This document shows, one piece after another, positions 24,961 to 37,702 of a stretch of 64,000 bases of DNA. The stretch spans positions 17,151,001 to 17,215,000 of the forward strand of contig NC_092680.1 in assembly GCF_964355755.1 (NCBI RefSeq), in the 5' to 3' direction. The stretch is from Antedon mediterranea. Taxonomy: Eukaryota; Echinodermata; Crinoidea; Comatulida; Antedonidae. How positions within the stretch are numbered: position 1 is the stretch's first letter; every line of letters starts with the position of its first letter. The translations under genes were made by a program, and so were the position numbers. A model generated the notes under the pieces. It worked only from the letters and a program-made list of their open reading frames with translations, ran no database searches and was not told where the DNA came from.

Positions 24961-27900
24961 AATACCTTTATTTGTTTACAGTTTTTCGTCTATTCTATTT
25001 CGAGTCATCAATACTTGTTAGCCTAATTGTTGAATATTTGTTTTTCAATGCCAGGAGTCAAAAAATATAGGTTAAATTAGTTTGTGAAATAACAATACAG
25101 TAAGATTCTTATAGACACAAACTTCACTGTTTATATTTAATATAGTAAATTATTCATTAAAAATAGAAAGACTACAACAGAAGATAGGATTAAGTTGTTA
25201 AAATACGTTAAGCTGGGCTTTGTATTGGCTTTCCCTATGGAGAGCTATAAAAGTAATCCTATGGGAATGAGTCAGATCAGAAAGTGGGAAAAGATGTTAA
25301 TGTTGGTCTGCTCAACTCAACTTTAGCAACGTAAAAAATAATCTCCGACCACACGCGATGAATGAGCACATAAGCACATTTGTGTACATACGGTAAAATC
25401 ATAAAATTGTATGAACAATATATCATCTATGCTATTTTATTTGCAGTCACACATTACAAACATTCATAATAATACATGTTTTATATTTATCAGTAGGTAT
25501 TAGGTTTATTTACATTGTTCATAGTGTTTGAAAAAGTAGAATGTTATTTACAATTCAATCATAGAAACCGAAAACACTGTAGTGTCTTTGTATTGTTTAA
25601 ATTTATTTGCAGTCACATACAAACATTCATAATAAATATTATGTTTTATATTTATCAGTAGGTAAGGTTATTTACATTGTTCATGGTGTTTGAAAAAAAT
25701 ATAAATGTTATTTACAATTTACTATTCATTTTATTATTTCAATTTACAATATTTCAATATATCCAGTTTATATTATTCCAAATTATCAATATTATGTAGC
25801 GGTTATCTGTAGTTTTTCTTTTAGCATAAATCAATCATTGGTGACTAATAAAGTTATATATATTTCTAGAGAATAGAGACCAGGATGGAAAATTATTTAA
25901 ATAATGTATAGGATAGAATTCTAAAATCATATTTCTAATTAAACATGATTTAATATCCAATATAATCCAGTAAACTACCTTGATTTTGATACAGTGGAAC
26001 CTTTCCTTTGGGACCATTATTCCTCACAACCTCTATTAAGGGGACACTTTCATCAAATGAGGAGCAATGCTATAGTAGCATCTCACTGTTTAACAGAACA
26101 TGATCTGATTCAAAATACAGTAAAACCTCTATTAAGGGACATCTTCTTCCTTAAATAGGATGTCTCCTGAGTAGGGATGTCTGAAATGTGAGGTTCTATT
26201 CTATTGTACTTTAAATTCATAAATAAAGATCTGTCTACACTATCAAACTTTATGTGCTGTGTTTATATATATGGACACAATGACATCATATCACTATCAT
26301 ATTTGAGCATATCACACTTTTTTTTTCAAACTTGTGTACACAGAGAAGCGTACATTATTTAAATTTAATATTCAGATAGTTTAGCAAGATAGAGCACTGA
26401 CAATTACTGTTGAATTATTGTTTTATCAGGTTTAGATATATAGGCCTGAATCAAAGCTAGTTTATCGGAGCAGAGTCGATTATTTACACTTTCAAGAATA
26501 GTATATAGCCTACTGTTTTTCTAATGGTACAGTTACCTTTAAAATAAAAATATATATAATTACAAATTAATAAAAAAAATCAATTCCAAAAGTAAAGACC
26601 AGATCTAGGTTATAATATTTGACTTCAAAACAGTATTTGGTCATTTAGCCTATATTAGTGCTAAGATCATTTAAAAGATCATTTTATATTCTAGCCATCG
26701 GCAACTGGTCATAAACAATATAATGCAATTAATCACTATAAAACAACATTCTCATAGTAACTCAAAATGTCAAAACCAAAATTCATATTATTTTTATAGC
26801 ATAAAATAAATGTAGAATAATAAATGTAAAGCGGCACTAATTGGAACTGTGCTCTCAGTTTTCCACCATAATTACATTCTTCAACCATGTACATGTATAA
26901 ATATTTTCATGCATTAATAATGCTAACAATCACTAACCAATAAATTTGATTGTCAGGTTATTCTTAACTTACAACTGGGTAGGGAAATTTGTTTGAACCA
27001 TTTAAAAGTACACTATTATGTGAAAAGATCAGAGCTATATTTGTGTCTCCATTTCGCCTAAATATTTTCACGTCTGATTTGATACTAAACTTCAAAGGGT
27101 TAAGTTTGTATTGATAAACTTGCAGTTCTTAATAACTTCTTGAACGTATTAAGTCTGTCATCCTCTTTCTGTGTATATTATAACTTCCACTTTGGGATAA
27201 TAAAACGTGAATTCAAGGGATAGTATTAAAAAATTGGTTGCATTTAAACTTTTAAGTTTAACTTTTAAACTTAAGAGCTGTCTCTCATTTGTCATTTGTT
27301 GTCTATGGGTCTATACTTCAAGTCCAAGTTTATTTATTCAGGCATGAAAATAATACAGTACAGACATGCAAGGTATTTACTAAAGTTGTGCAAGGAAAAC
27401 AGCTTAAAATCTAGTTCTCAAAAAAGGTATATGTTAATTTGATGAGTAAATATTTTAAAAATGTTTAGAATAAATCAACCATTAGACATAGCCTACACTT
27501 TTGTTAAATATTAAAAATAAAGTAGTAGTATTTATAAAACCAGTAGAAAGTTTTAGGAAACCATAAATACTGTATAGGTTGGGTAAAGATTAATTTTAAT
27601 TTGATTAGATGCAGATAGTTCAGTAGATAAAATTGAATATCAAAACTGCTAATAAAAAGTGTCTTTAATAACAATATCATTTAATAATGATATCAATCAA
27701 TCAATTTAATTGGAATTACACCTTTACATTGGTGTCACACACAAAAAGTGATGCATCCAAAATAATGTAATATATGTTGAAATATACAACTAATTAATAT
27801 TAATATGAATAGTACTATTAACCAAAAGTAAATTTTATTATATACAGTACAGTATTCTAGAAAATAACACTCAATCCACATAGAAAAGAAAAAGTTATAC

Positions 27901-28199
27901 GCACAACTCATCTTAGAAAAAAAGATAACATAATAATCTAACTAATTTTAACTACTTTAAGGAAATATACTAACCCCAGGGGTAGGTGAGACAGATACCA
28001 TGGCAACATAAAAGATATCTTCCATTACTTGAGACTGCAACAATATTATACCTTGGGGAAGTAGGGGGAGAAATGTGGCAACATAAATGAATAAATGTCT
28101 TTTCTTTCAGACATTTTAAAGATACATCATTTTAATACGTAATACTTAAGTATTATGCAATGTCTCAAGCATAACAATAGACACTAAAGAATAAATAGA
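24961..28199. other. Gene-free stretch with repeat relics
   Basis: Contains a local duplication (TCATAATAA..ATGTTTTATATTTATCAGTA at about 25460-25530 and 25620-25700), a relic of the CTCTATTAAGGGGACA family at 25990-26215, and a LINE-tail-like segment at 27320-27440 (CCAAGTTTATTTATTCAGGC). No exon seen. Confidence 0.5.
26226..26347. mobile_element. MITE family A copy 4, decayed
   Basis: The left end GATCTGTCTACACTATCAAA is clear; the right end is reduced to CTTGTGTACACAGAG. Confidence 0.8.
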
Positions 28200-28345
28200 G
28201 AAAGCCAACTTATGTCTCTGCAGCTCATCCCGTGGGATCTTGACAGAGACTGCTGTACTCCTCTTCATCTGGGGACACATCAGTCTTTATCACCCAGGGA
28301 GATCTCTGACAGAGGGCTCCACTACGACCAGATGGTCTCAATTAT
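28200..28345 (-). other. Orphan exon-like segment
   Basis: A G+C-rich island in AT-rich DNA. On the minus strand it reads SGRSGALCQRSPWVIK then TDVSPDEEEYSSLCQDPTG and a stop (TGA at about 28226-28228), which looks like a C-terminal exon with an acidic tail; a possible acceptor (ATTGAG) is near 28341. The plus strand has a competing 57-codon ORF from 28212. No family was recognised and no upstream exon was found. Confidence 0.25.
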
Positions 28346-29623
28346 TACACAAAATGTGATGATGATTGGATTGAAAAGTAAATAAAGGGGGTTGGGGATA
28401 GGAGGATTACATCCTTTTCCATCACCATCTAGGGAACTTTAAATTGTCTGGGATGATAATGACTATTGTACAACAAGATAAATCAAGGAGGCAGTTGGAT
28501 TACTCAGATGATCGTTTCCGATTGTAATGTAAAATTTTAGCAATTTATTCATAAAATGATTACTTTGTGTACCATAAAAATGATAAATTATTTCCTAAGT
28601 TTTCTAATGAGTTTCATAGAGATTATTTCCAGTCTATTTCACAATGAGAATCTCATCAGTTACAACAATACCCTAATTACTGCAACTGCTGCCTACAATA
28701 TTGCATCATATAAATCATATCAAACATTGTCCAAATTCGCATTCCATTATAAAGTTATTATTACATTAATATAGTATGGTATCATATTTCCAAATTTGTT
28801 GTTATTTTTTTATTCTTCAAAATATTACGAAGATAACAACCTGCCTCCATTAATAAATTGGCTTAAAAATCCATATTAATTATATGAGGCAAGGTAGTAC
28901 CAATGAATTGGATGTCAGAAAAATCATATATCTTCGACAGGATTTGAACCAGAGACCATTTTTATAAATTTCTTATAAGTGTTACAGACCGTATTATAGA
29001 ATTACATAAATAAACTTGTATAGCAAAAATATACAACCAGCAATAATCAGATAAAAAAATTGTAAAAAATGTTTAGGTAAGCACGGTTTCTACAAATAAA
29101 TAAAAAGGATCATGAATGTAATGAGGAATATTGATTGTATTTTATTTAGATGTTCAGATTAAAACTGCAGGCAAATTACTCTCGATCTTACAGCCTATTA
29201 ATACGGTCATAAAAGAAATACAGATAAATTAAATTATAAAAATGTTTTAATCCGATGACATTGCAATGTAAATCTATGTCAAATAGCGCTCTTTAAAATA
29301 AATTGTTTTTGTTAAAATATTATGATTTATAAAACATTGAATTATTAATTTTATTATTTAATTTTAAAAAGAAAATGCATTCCTTCAGGGTTAACAATCA
29401 TGCAATTTCAAAACAATATTTATAATTATTTTAGCAACTTTACACACGCTATTAGTCGTGCATAAATAAGAAGCGAACTATGGCCTATATCTTATTTTGA
29501 ATGACCTCATTTTATAGAACTAGGTCTATATGTATGATACATTGATTCTGCTATCACTCACTGATTTTTTCTTTATTTTAGTTTTCTTTTAAATGTGCAC
29601 ATACACTATATAACAATGTTTAC

Positions 29624-30608
29624 GTTGGCATCAAATGAGGCCTGGCATCACAAAAGCAGCGCGGATTTGCAACCCGAACTTTTGAGATATTTAGCCTTGA
29701 AGTTCAGAATGTGAATTTAATTTGCCCAACCTACCCATTTTAAAATGTCAACAAAAAACGATAGTATAAACACTTATCTTTAACATATCAAACTCTTGTT
29801 CATAAAAAAATATCACAAGTATGTGTATTTTGCAATTATTTAAGTCGTTTCCATTGAAAATCATTAGGAATTGGTATTTTTGTTCACTCAAAAATCAACT
29901 TTCTTTACGGCGCTTTTGTAAACAAACCACTAACCCGAATCACGTCATGTTTGGTACCTATCTGTTCGAAAATATATTAGCTAACATAATTTTTAACAAC
30001 CTAAGGGATTTTTTAAAATCTAGCCAATGGAAATTGGTTTATTAAGGTGTTAGGTTGCTGAATTTTCTAAGAAGAATTTATGAATCCTTGACTGTGATTG
30101 GCTATAGAGATAAATTACGCTCTCTGATTGGCTGACACTTTTGTTTACGATAAGCAGCATGGCTTCTATCGTAGTTTCTCGAATGAACGTTTCAACATTT
30201 TGTGAATATTTAGGAAGTTAATCGTTATTTTTATCCATATATTTTTTTTAAATAAAAAAAAATATAATATTATTTACCACACAGTGATATTATTTTTGAC
30301 TAGTTTGCCGTTATATTGAGAAGAAAATAGCGAGTTTTGACAGAGAGTCTTGTCACGTTGATCGGCAGGCTAGGCTAGGCCTAGCTAAACGGCGTCGCTA
30401 CTTCATTGTTGATTTTCTCAAAATGAAGATTTTCTGAGCTAGAAAGTGACTCGTATGTTTTTATTAATAACTCTTCATATAATAAACCAATTTTAATAAA
30501 CAACGGCTCATTTTAAATCTTATTAAATATAGATTAATAAGAATATATAAAAATCGAAAAAAATATTATTTCAGACACATGCCGATTTTGTGATGCCATG
30601 CCTCAAAT
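29624..30608. mobile_element. Candidate 1-kb DNA element with short terminal inverted repeats
   Basis: TGAGGCCTGGCATCACAAAA at the left pairs with TTTTGTGATGCCATGCCTCA at the right with one mismatch. The interior is AT-rich with some CG-rich words (GGCTAGGCTAGGCCTAGC) and no ORF longer than 75 codons. A target duplication could not be fixed because both flanks are A/T-rich. Confidence 0.6.
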
Positions 30609-30671
30609 ATAAAAACTCAATTCTAATTATTGATAAACCATCTAATTTTGAATTTTTTTAAATTTCAATTT

Positions 30672-30850
30672 AAAGATAATGTTCCCTAAAAACATGAAAA
30701 ATGAAGATTAAAAAAAAAACTTTGAATAGGCCATTTCGCAGTTTTAATCAAGTATCACTTCCATAGAAAAAAACATTTTTAAATAATGCTTTCATTTTTT
30801 TTTAAAGACAAAATAAACAGTTAAATTCAACCAAAAACCCATTGATTGCG
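30672..30850 (+). mobile_element. MITE family B copy, partial
   Basis: Starts AAGATAATGTTCCCTAAAAA and continues with CAGTTTTAATCAAGTATCAC and ACAAAATAAACAGTTAAATT, as in the fuller copies at 35779 and 60660. Confidence 0.65.
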
Positions 30851-32739
30851 ATTTCTCTTTTTGTTTTTCTATTACTTTTTTAGTATTGTTTTATGTTACA
30901 AAAATAAAGATATTACTACTAAGTTCCATCTTTACATGTTGTCTTAATAGTTGTTTATGTTATGTATAAACTGAAAAGAAAAAAAAAGAATAAAGAATAA
31001 AATTGGGTCAAAATTGGATCACTCAAAAGAAAAAAAAAAGGTTTTATCGTCACAATTAACGATTTTTTGATTTCTACACTTTGAACAAACAACTTTTAAC
31101 CGTCAAAATTTTGTTAGCAATTATACTGTATCTGTTGCCAAATTAAAAGTCAACAATTCAATTCACTTATTATACTACCCGTTATGCTACATCATAATGT
31201 AATTTTAAATGATACCTTCGTTTTAATTTGAAGAAAATAAATGTTACTTTGAATTGAGTTGAATAAAACCGAAGGTGAATCACTCGGGATTAAAGGTTTA
31301 AACAGGCCAAGTTCAATTAAATTGAGGCTCTCTATCTACATTATATTCGTTTTTTTTAGAATTTAGGAATTAAATTGTCTGTATCTGACGCATAAATGAT
31401 ATCCCGATCAACCTTGAATGACCTTAGATTCAGAGAAACATTCTGAAGAAAAGTCAATAAACTGGAAAAAGATTTACTTAAATCAGATAAATTAGGCCTA
31501 TACAATTGTTAACGATTCTTTTAAATGGAAATTATCAAGAAAACATTTCTAAGAATATAAAGAAATAACATACCTGAAACTTTATGTTTGGAAGTAATGT
31601 TATAATAATCAAACATTTTGACTGTGCCAATTTGTAAAACAAATATTGTACGTATTTTACAGTAACAAGTATTTAAATTAATTTGAAAAGAATCATAGTA
31701 GTACACAATTATTAAAGATTATCTTTTAAATGAAAATATCATGAAAAAAACAAAACATACTTGATTATAAAACTATATAATAATAATAAGAGATTCAATA
31801 ATATTTACAGAAAAAAAAGATTTCTAAATTAATATTAATTCATTACACTTACAGTTAATATTTACCGCCTGTTATTTTTGGGCTACCCTGGAAAAAAATG
31901 TTTTTATTTTTTAGATTTTTCATATAGATATAGATAAACAATAAGGCACAAAATGAACTAAGCAACTGAAACAACAATATAACAACATAATTCCCATGCA
32001 TATAGAATATTATAGATAAACATTTTAAAATGAGATCCCTCTGGGGTTTCCCTTAGGAAGACCCTCTGAATCAGCCATAAAAACTCAGCTCCAACCTCAA
32101 ATAACCCTGGTAAATTACCAGGAACACTAAATCGTTATAAAAAATTAGTTCAAATTGATCATGTAAAGTGTGAACACCTGTTAATTTATATTGGTGACAC
32201 AAACTTAGTTATGAGCAGTGGCAGGTGGGTTGAAAGTTGGTAGTAAGCCTATTTAACAAATGCTGACTCAACTCTCACAATGGTCAACAATTCAATTTAG
32301 TTTTTAGAGCTGTGTAGATATAAAATTTGGTTACATCTTCTACATTCACATTTGGTTACAACAAATACAATTTAACAATTGAGTATAATGTACATAGATT
32401 CTCAAAAAAATTTGTACTTAAAATTGTAAATAATTATTGTAGACATTTTTATTCTCGTAGTTGATATTTCCCTTTTTTTTCCTTTGATGTATTGAAATGT
32501 TAAACTTCAATTTGTTTACGAATTGCAATAACAAAACAACATTGATTGGTTTCAATATTAGAATAAAATTAATTGTTCAGACTATTGTGTTTTGAACACA
32601 ACATAACAATTTTTCATAAAAGCGTCTTCATTTCAGATTTTTTATATAGTCTACAGAATTTTATAAAAATAAATTTAGTTGAACAAAACAATTGTTGAAA
32701 AATAAAGATGAAACTATCAAACTTTTATTGAACCATTTT

Positions 32740-32850
32740 TTAAAAATAAAGTTATTCACATTTAGGAAACAAAAAATGGTTTTGCTTATAAGAAAGACAA
32801 AATAAACAGTTAAATTTAACCAAAATCCCATTGACTTCCAGACAATGGGG
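32740..32850 (+). mobile_element. MITE family B fragment
   Basis: Retains the interior GACAAAATAAACAGTTAAAT and CCATTGACTTCCAGACAATG. Ends are absent. Confidence 0.55.
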
Positions 32851-33727
32851 TTCTGGTTGACTAATTTGACATACAAGTTTAAATAAAAGTTTTTATTAAT
32901 AGGCTCAATTTTTTTTAAACTAAAGGTTAGTAATGTTGTTACAACATCAATTGCCCTTATGTAGTCTTCACCAACTTTCAATTTGTTCTGACTGGATTAA
33001 CAGACAACATAACCACAATGACAGAACGCTTAAGTTTGTAAACAGTTGTATCTTATGTGGCCGAGTAATGATTACTCGATGCTGATATTGACAATAACCA
33101 ACTGCATTCACGATTCTATTAAACTTAGCATGTGTTTTAGTTTTTAACTTAATTCAGGATAGCTGACAGGTACACAAGTGCAGGCTTATAGAAAGTATTT
33201 GTTGTTTAGTTTGAACCTGCCTGAGAGCGCTTTTTAAAGACATAGGGAAAAGCTAAAAATAATACCAAAGGGCCTTTCACACCTGCTCCGATCTGGCTCC
33301 GTATAAGTTTTGCATCAGGTTGTACATCAGACATTCGTTTCCATATGTGCATATCAAGCAAAAAGATTGGCGCATAGCCGTGTGGAGCATTGTAAAATTT
33401 GAGATGCGACGTTTTTATTTACCATAGAAATATGTAAAGATTAGGCCCACATTGATGTACCGTACATTTCTACTGAGGTCTCACACAGTTACATTATAAT
33501 GTGACAAACTAGTGTGAATGAGTGGTAACTAGGTAGAAGATCATCTATTTAACAACTTGTGTTGTATTTAAATTTGGTATAGAACTACAGAAACTCCTTA
33601 ATATTGTTGAACTTTGTCTAATCTAAGATTATTTAGTTAATAAATAAATAAAAACAGTCAATTAATGTTGTTAAAAAAGTTTGTTCACAAACAGTGCCAG
33701 GTGGGTGGGAGTAGATACTTTGAGACT

Positions 33728-33817
33728 TAAATCTGTGTCTACACTATCAAACTAGTGATATGACATCATCATGTCCATATATAGGCACATCACATTTTTT
33801 TAGTCACAGCTTTTTAG
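33728..33817. mobile_element. MITE family A copy 5, internally deleted
   Basis: TGTGTCTACACTATCAAACT, then ATATGACATCATCATGTCCA and CACATCACATTTTTTTAGTC. The right terminal repeat is lost. Confidence 0.8.
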
Positions 33818-34838
33818 TTTTCTCTACATTCAAAAGTAGAACTCCAAATAAGTGTGTTTCTTTCCAAATTATAGAGGGCAGCAGAGGGATTTTACAACGC
33901 ATCTAAGACCAATTTCAATAATTTAATTAATTTATTAATTAATTAATTTAATTTATTATTTTGTGTTACTTAATGCTGTATGGTGTACTACTATATTTAC
34001 TATATACAAACAAAAGAAAATCAATTCAAACAAAACATCGCATAAAGGCCTATATAAAATTTGCATAAACACAATTAAGATTTTTGCTGTGAGTCCAATG
34101 AAATTTCAAAATCAAATATGAAACAAAGAAATATGTAAATGTTACAAAAACAAGAGATTAAATTACCTTCAATAATCAAGAAATGACTTGTGATAATCAA
34201 CCCATGTAATATGATCTTCATGACTAAAACAAATGAATAAGAAAGTATGAGTGAATAATTGACTACTGATATATTTTCTAATGAAACACACATCTCATCA
34301 AACGACATCTGTTATTATATATTAACAATAGATAAATAAACTATACCACTACAATAAGAACAAATGAATAATCAATTTACTATCAATATATTATCTTTAA
34401 TGAAACATACTGTAACCTACATCTGTTCACTTCTGATGAATTTGACTCACCCTGTTTCTATTAGTAATAAGAGGGAGGGAACGCACTTGTTACAACTTGT
34501 AACATACAGTATTTTGATCCATCGATTTATTCAATGTTTTTATACACACATTCGCAACCCTTTTGAAATCTCAGGAGAAGTATTGTCATTGCATAGTTGA
34601 GGGCAATATTTGATTATTATTATTAGTGCAACTTTTAAAATGAATATAAAACGTCACGCACCGATATTTCCAAAGAGGTGCACTGTGATTGGTAAATTAA
34701 ATACCTGGTTACACATTTTTGCAGATGTGAAAAGGGTTTTATTTTAGTTCCCAATTGTAATATTTATTGAAATAAATGTGTAAACAATTACTTGTCTACT
34801 TTGTTGTCTTTTGTTTTACTGTTTTTAATTATAATTGA

Positions 34839-35100
34839 ATGTCCATTGTAAAAGATGCTGGCTGGGATGTCCCATCGAAAGTGATTGAGTCTCTGGGTTT
34901 AGCATGTGTGATGTATGTATGTTATATATATATATATATATATTTTATCTGTATTTTATTGTTAACCGTTTTTGATGTTGTATTGTTTTATGTTTCAAAC
35001 CTGTTGGTGGCGGTATTTATCGCTGTTGGTTTTGACTGAATAAAATAAAAATAAAATAAAAATAAAATAAAAATAAAATAAAAATAAAATAAAATAATAA
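34839..35100 (+). repeat. Retroelement 3'-end-like stretch with (TA)n and (AAAAT)n tail
   Basis: A segment ending TTGGTTTTGACTGAATAAAA runs into about 60 bp of AAAATAAAAT repeats, like the tail of a non-LTR element. A similar GGTTTTAAAAATAAAATAAA end occurs at 52540-52575 (GGTGGATTTGTTTCTGCTG). A (TA)n run lies at 34923-34943. Confidence 0.5.
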
Positions 35101-35778
35101 AGAAAAAAAAAACCTTTGATATTCATGTACTATTGTATAATTTCCTTTTAGAAATAATCATAAACTTTATAACACTAACCTTATTGGCAGAATTAGAACA
35201 GTAATGTAGAATAACTACAAAACATTAAATTGATGATATGTATGAATCTCAAAGGTAAAATTAATAGTAATCTTTAAGATGGGCATCATGATATCTTGTC
35301 TCCATTCACACTCCCAATGGAGGATATATCTATCTAGTGTACCTGCTTTGGGAATAACTTTACTATTACTTGCGTCTTTGTGACAACCCTCAGCCAATTA
35401 GTTTAATGTCCTAAATATAATACTTGACCAAAGTAATTAGCTTGCAATATTGGTATTAGTTGTTTGTCTATAATAACAGGCGATTAATTATTCAACAAAT
35501 TATAAATGTAAATGCTTTAAATTCTTATTTTTCACAATTTAAGTATAACTTAAACTGAAAAGACAAAAAAGAAGAACAGAATTTTTTCTGTAGATGTCAT
35601 TTTCGACTACATTAAGAGTACCTATTAAGGGGATAGTTCTGGCACCTCTAATCAGGGGACACTTTATTGGATTCTGAAGTGTCTCTTTAGAGGGATTACT
35701 GTAATGTATAGAGTAGGCCTCTGATGAATGATATTAATATTATAATGTAGGTGTGGTTATTATATCAATTCATTCCAC
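35101..35778. other. Gene-free stretch with an exon-like segment and a repeat relic
   Basis: On the minus strand, 35397 down to about 35280 is open and reads CHKDASNSKVIPKAGTLDRY followed by an HWECEW segment, which looks protein-like, but flanking splice signals are weak. At 35600-35705 there is a TATTAAGGGGATA / CAGGGGACACTTT relic of the family also seen at 5.4, 26.0 and 36.8 kb. Confidence 0.3.
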
Positions 35779-36127
35779 TTAAAGATGTCTTGTCCCCCAA
35801 AAACATGAAAAATAATTAAATAAGAATTTAATAGGTTATTTTGTAGTTTTAATAAAGTTAATCACTTGAGTAGAAAAAAAAAATCGGGAAAAAATAATGT
35901 TTTCACTTATAAAATGACAAAATAAATGGTTAAATACAACCAAAAATCCATTTGCTGGCAGTCAATTTTACTATTTTTGCTTTAAATTACAGTTTTTTTA
36001 GATAAATAATTTTTTTTTTCGATCCTATTTTTTGTCAAAATGGTATAATATTATGTGACATTAAAATGGTATATTCAACAAAAAAATTTGAAAAAAAATA
36101 TTTTTTTTATTATAAATACATCTTTAA
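35779..36127 (+). mobile_element. MITE family B copy, full length
   Basis: About 350 bp from TTAAAGATGTCTTGTCCCCC to ATACATCTTTAA. The interior is T/A-run rich, with TTTTAATAAAGTTAATCACT and GACAAAATAAATGGTTAAAT. Flanks give no unambiguous target duplication. Confidence 0.75.
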
Positions 36128-37561
36128 TAAGCTTTATAGTTTTCTTTCAACAATTTGTATTTAATTTCTTATGATTGTTATACTTATAATCTTTCTATAC
36201 AGTATATCTATGATTCCAGGTTTAAAATAGAAACTGAACAGGAAAACAAAAATGATTGTTCTACAAAAGTTCAAACATCTGTAAATTATATACAGCAAGT
36301 ATTGTGCTTGGCAAATGTTCTAATTTAAACAATACCTTTATATAATTGTCCGCTTGAACCCATTTTGTGACAAATTGTTAAATAATGATGATTTAGTATT
36401 TTTACTCATATTTGAAACTACTTTCACAGGTTCAGGAATACACTAAATTATACAAAATGACTGGAGAAACTATAAAAGATCATTTATTACCAGTAACTCT
36501 GCTTTAATCACATAAAAATAATTGATCAAATATCACAATTTAAAACAAAGTATTAAATGTCTATACAATTCCACCTGGGAATTTATCTTAAATTTATATT
36601 AGTGTTATCAAAATGCACTTTATTTAGGCTAAATGCAATTAGGATTTTTTTATTAATGGCAACAGGGGGAACGTTCAGGAGGCCATTGAGGTAAGTGGGA
36701 TTGAAATTACTGAAAAATATTATACATAGAGGCTGTGTGCATTGAGTGCATAAGGCGTATTACTACTATTAGAACCCCTCTAGGGAGATTTCCCTGGGAC
36801 ACCATTATTCAAGCGATACCCATATTAAGGGAGTACTTTCCCACATGGAATGCCAATGAGAGAAAATAGTGTTCTAACACTATGGCCTACTATTCAGGAG
36901 ACACCTTTACTAAAGGGATACATGTTTAGGTCCTGAAGGTGTCCCCTTATATACAGTACTAAAGAAATAGTCACAACGCTAATAGTTATACCTATAAAGG
37001 CTTAAAAATTAATTTTGTCATCATTTTTGCTTATTTTTAAACTAGAACTTTTGCCTTTGAAAATGTAATCCAGACAAACAAAAGGATAAGTTGAAATAAA
37101 ATAACATTTTAAATCAAATGTTTTGGTCCAAATTAGCTGATAAGGTGGTTCTTTTGATGCCCGAAAGAGTGTTAAATAATTTGTCACATCCAGAGTTATT
37201 ATGCAATAATTCAAACATATTTTAAAAGATTTGTTTATGAGGGGAAGTCAGTAGAGCATTATTTTGTGCATTTACATGAATTTCAATATCTCATTCTTTC
37301 CTTTGAAGTAATCACAACCAATTCTACTACCTTAAAATAACCTTTAGGACAAATTGAATCAATGTTGCTCCAGAAAACATGAACTGTGACTTAATTTCAA
37401 GAGGATATCAACCAACAGAAATACAGCAAAACATCTTGCTTGTATTAATTAGCAGTAATGAATTCAAACTGTAACATGGCTCAGAAAGATTTGTCAAACA
37501 CACAAGATAGTTTATTTGTGATGAAAAACAAAGTTAGTACACACAGTTGGATTTTGCAATT
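36128..37561. other. Gene-free stretch
   Basis: AT-rich with one repeat relic at about 36768-36955 (AGAACCCCTCTAGGGAG to AAGGTGTCCCCTTATA). No exon seen. Confidence 0.5.
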
Positions 37562-37702
37562 AAAGCTCTGTCTACACTATCAAACTAGTTTGACAAAAAA
37601 GTGTGACATGCCTAAATATGGAAGTGATATGCTCAAATATGGTAGTCATATGACATCATCACATTTTTTTGTCACATAACGTTTGATAGTGTAGGCAAGG
37701 CT
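37562..37702. mobile_element. MITE family A copy 6
   Basis: AAAGCTCTGTCTACACTATC at the left, AACGTTTGATAGTGTAGGC at the right, with two ATGG.AGT.ATATG blocks between them. Confidence 0.9.

Larger units (their letters stand above)
28346..33727. other. Gene-free stretch with inverted-repeat element and MITE B relics
   Basis: Holds a tRNA-like SINE head fragment at about 28935-28965, a candidate element at 29624-30608, and MITE family B relics at 30672-30850 and 32740-32850. Otherwise AT-rich with no supported exon. Confidence 0.5.
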
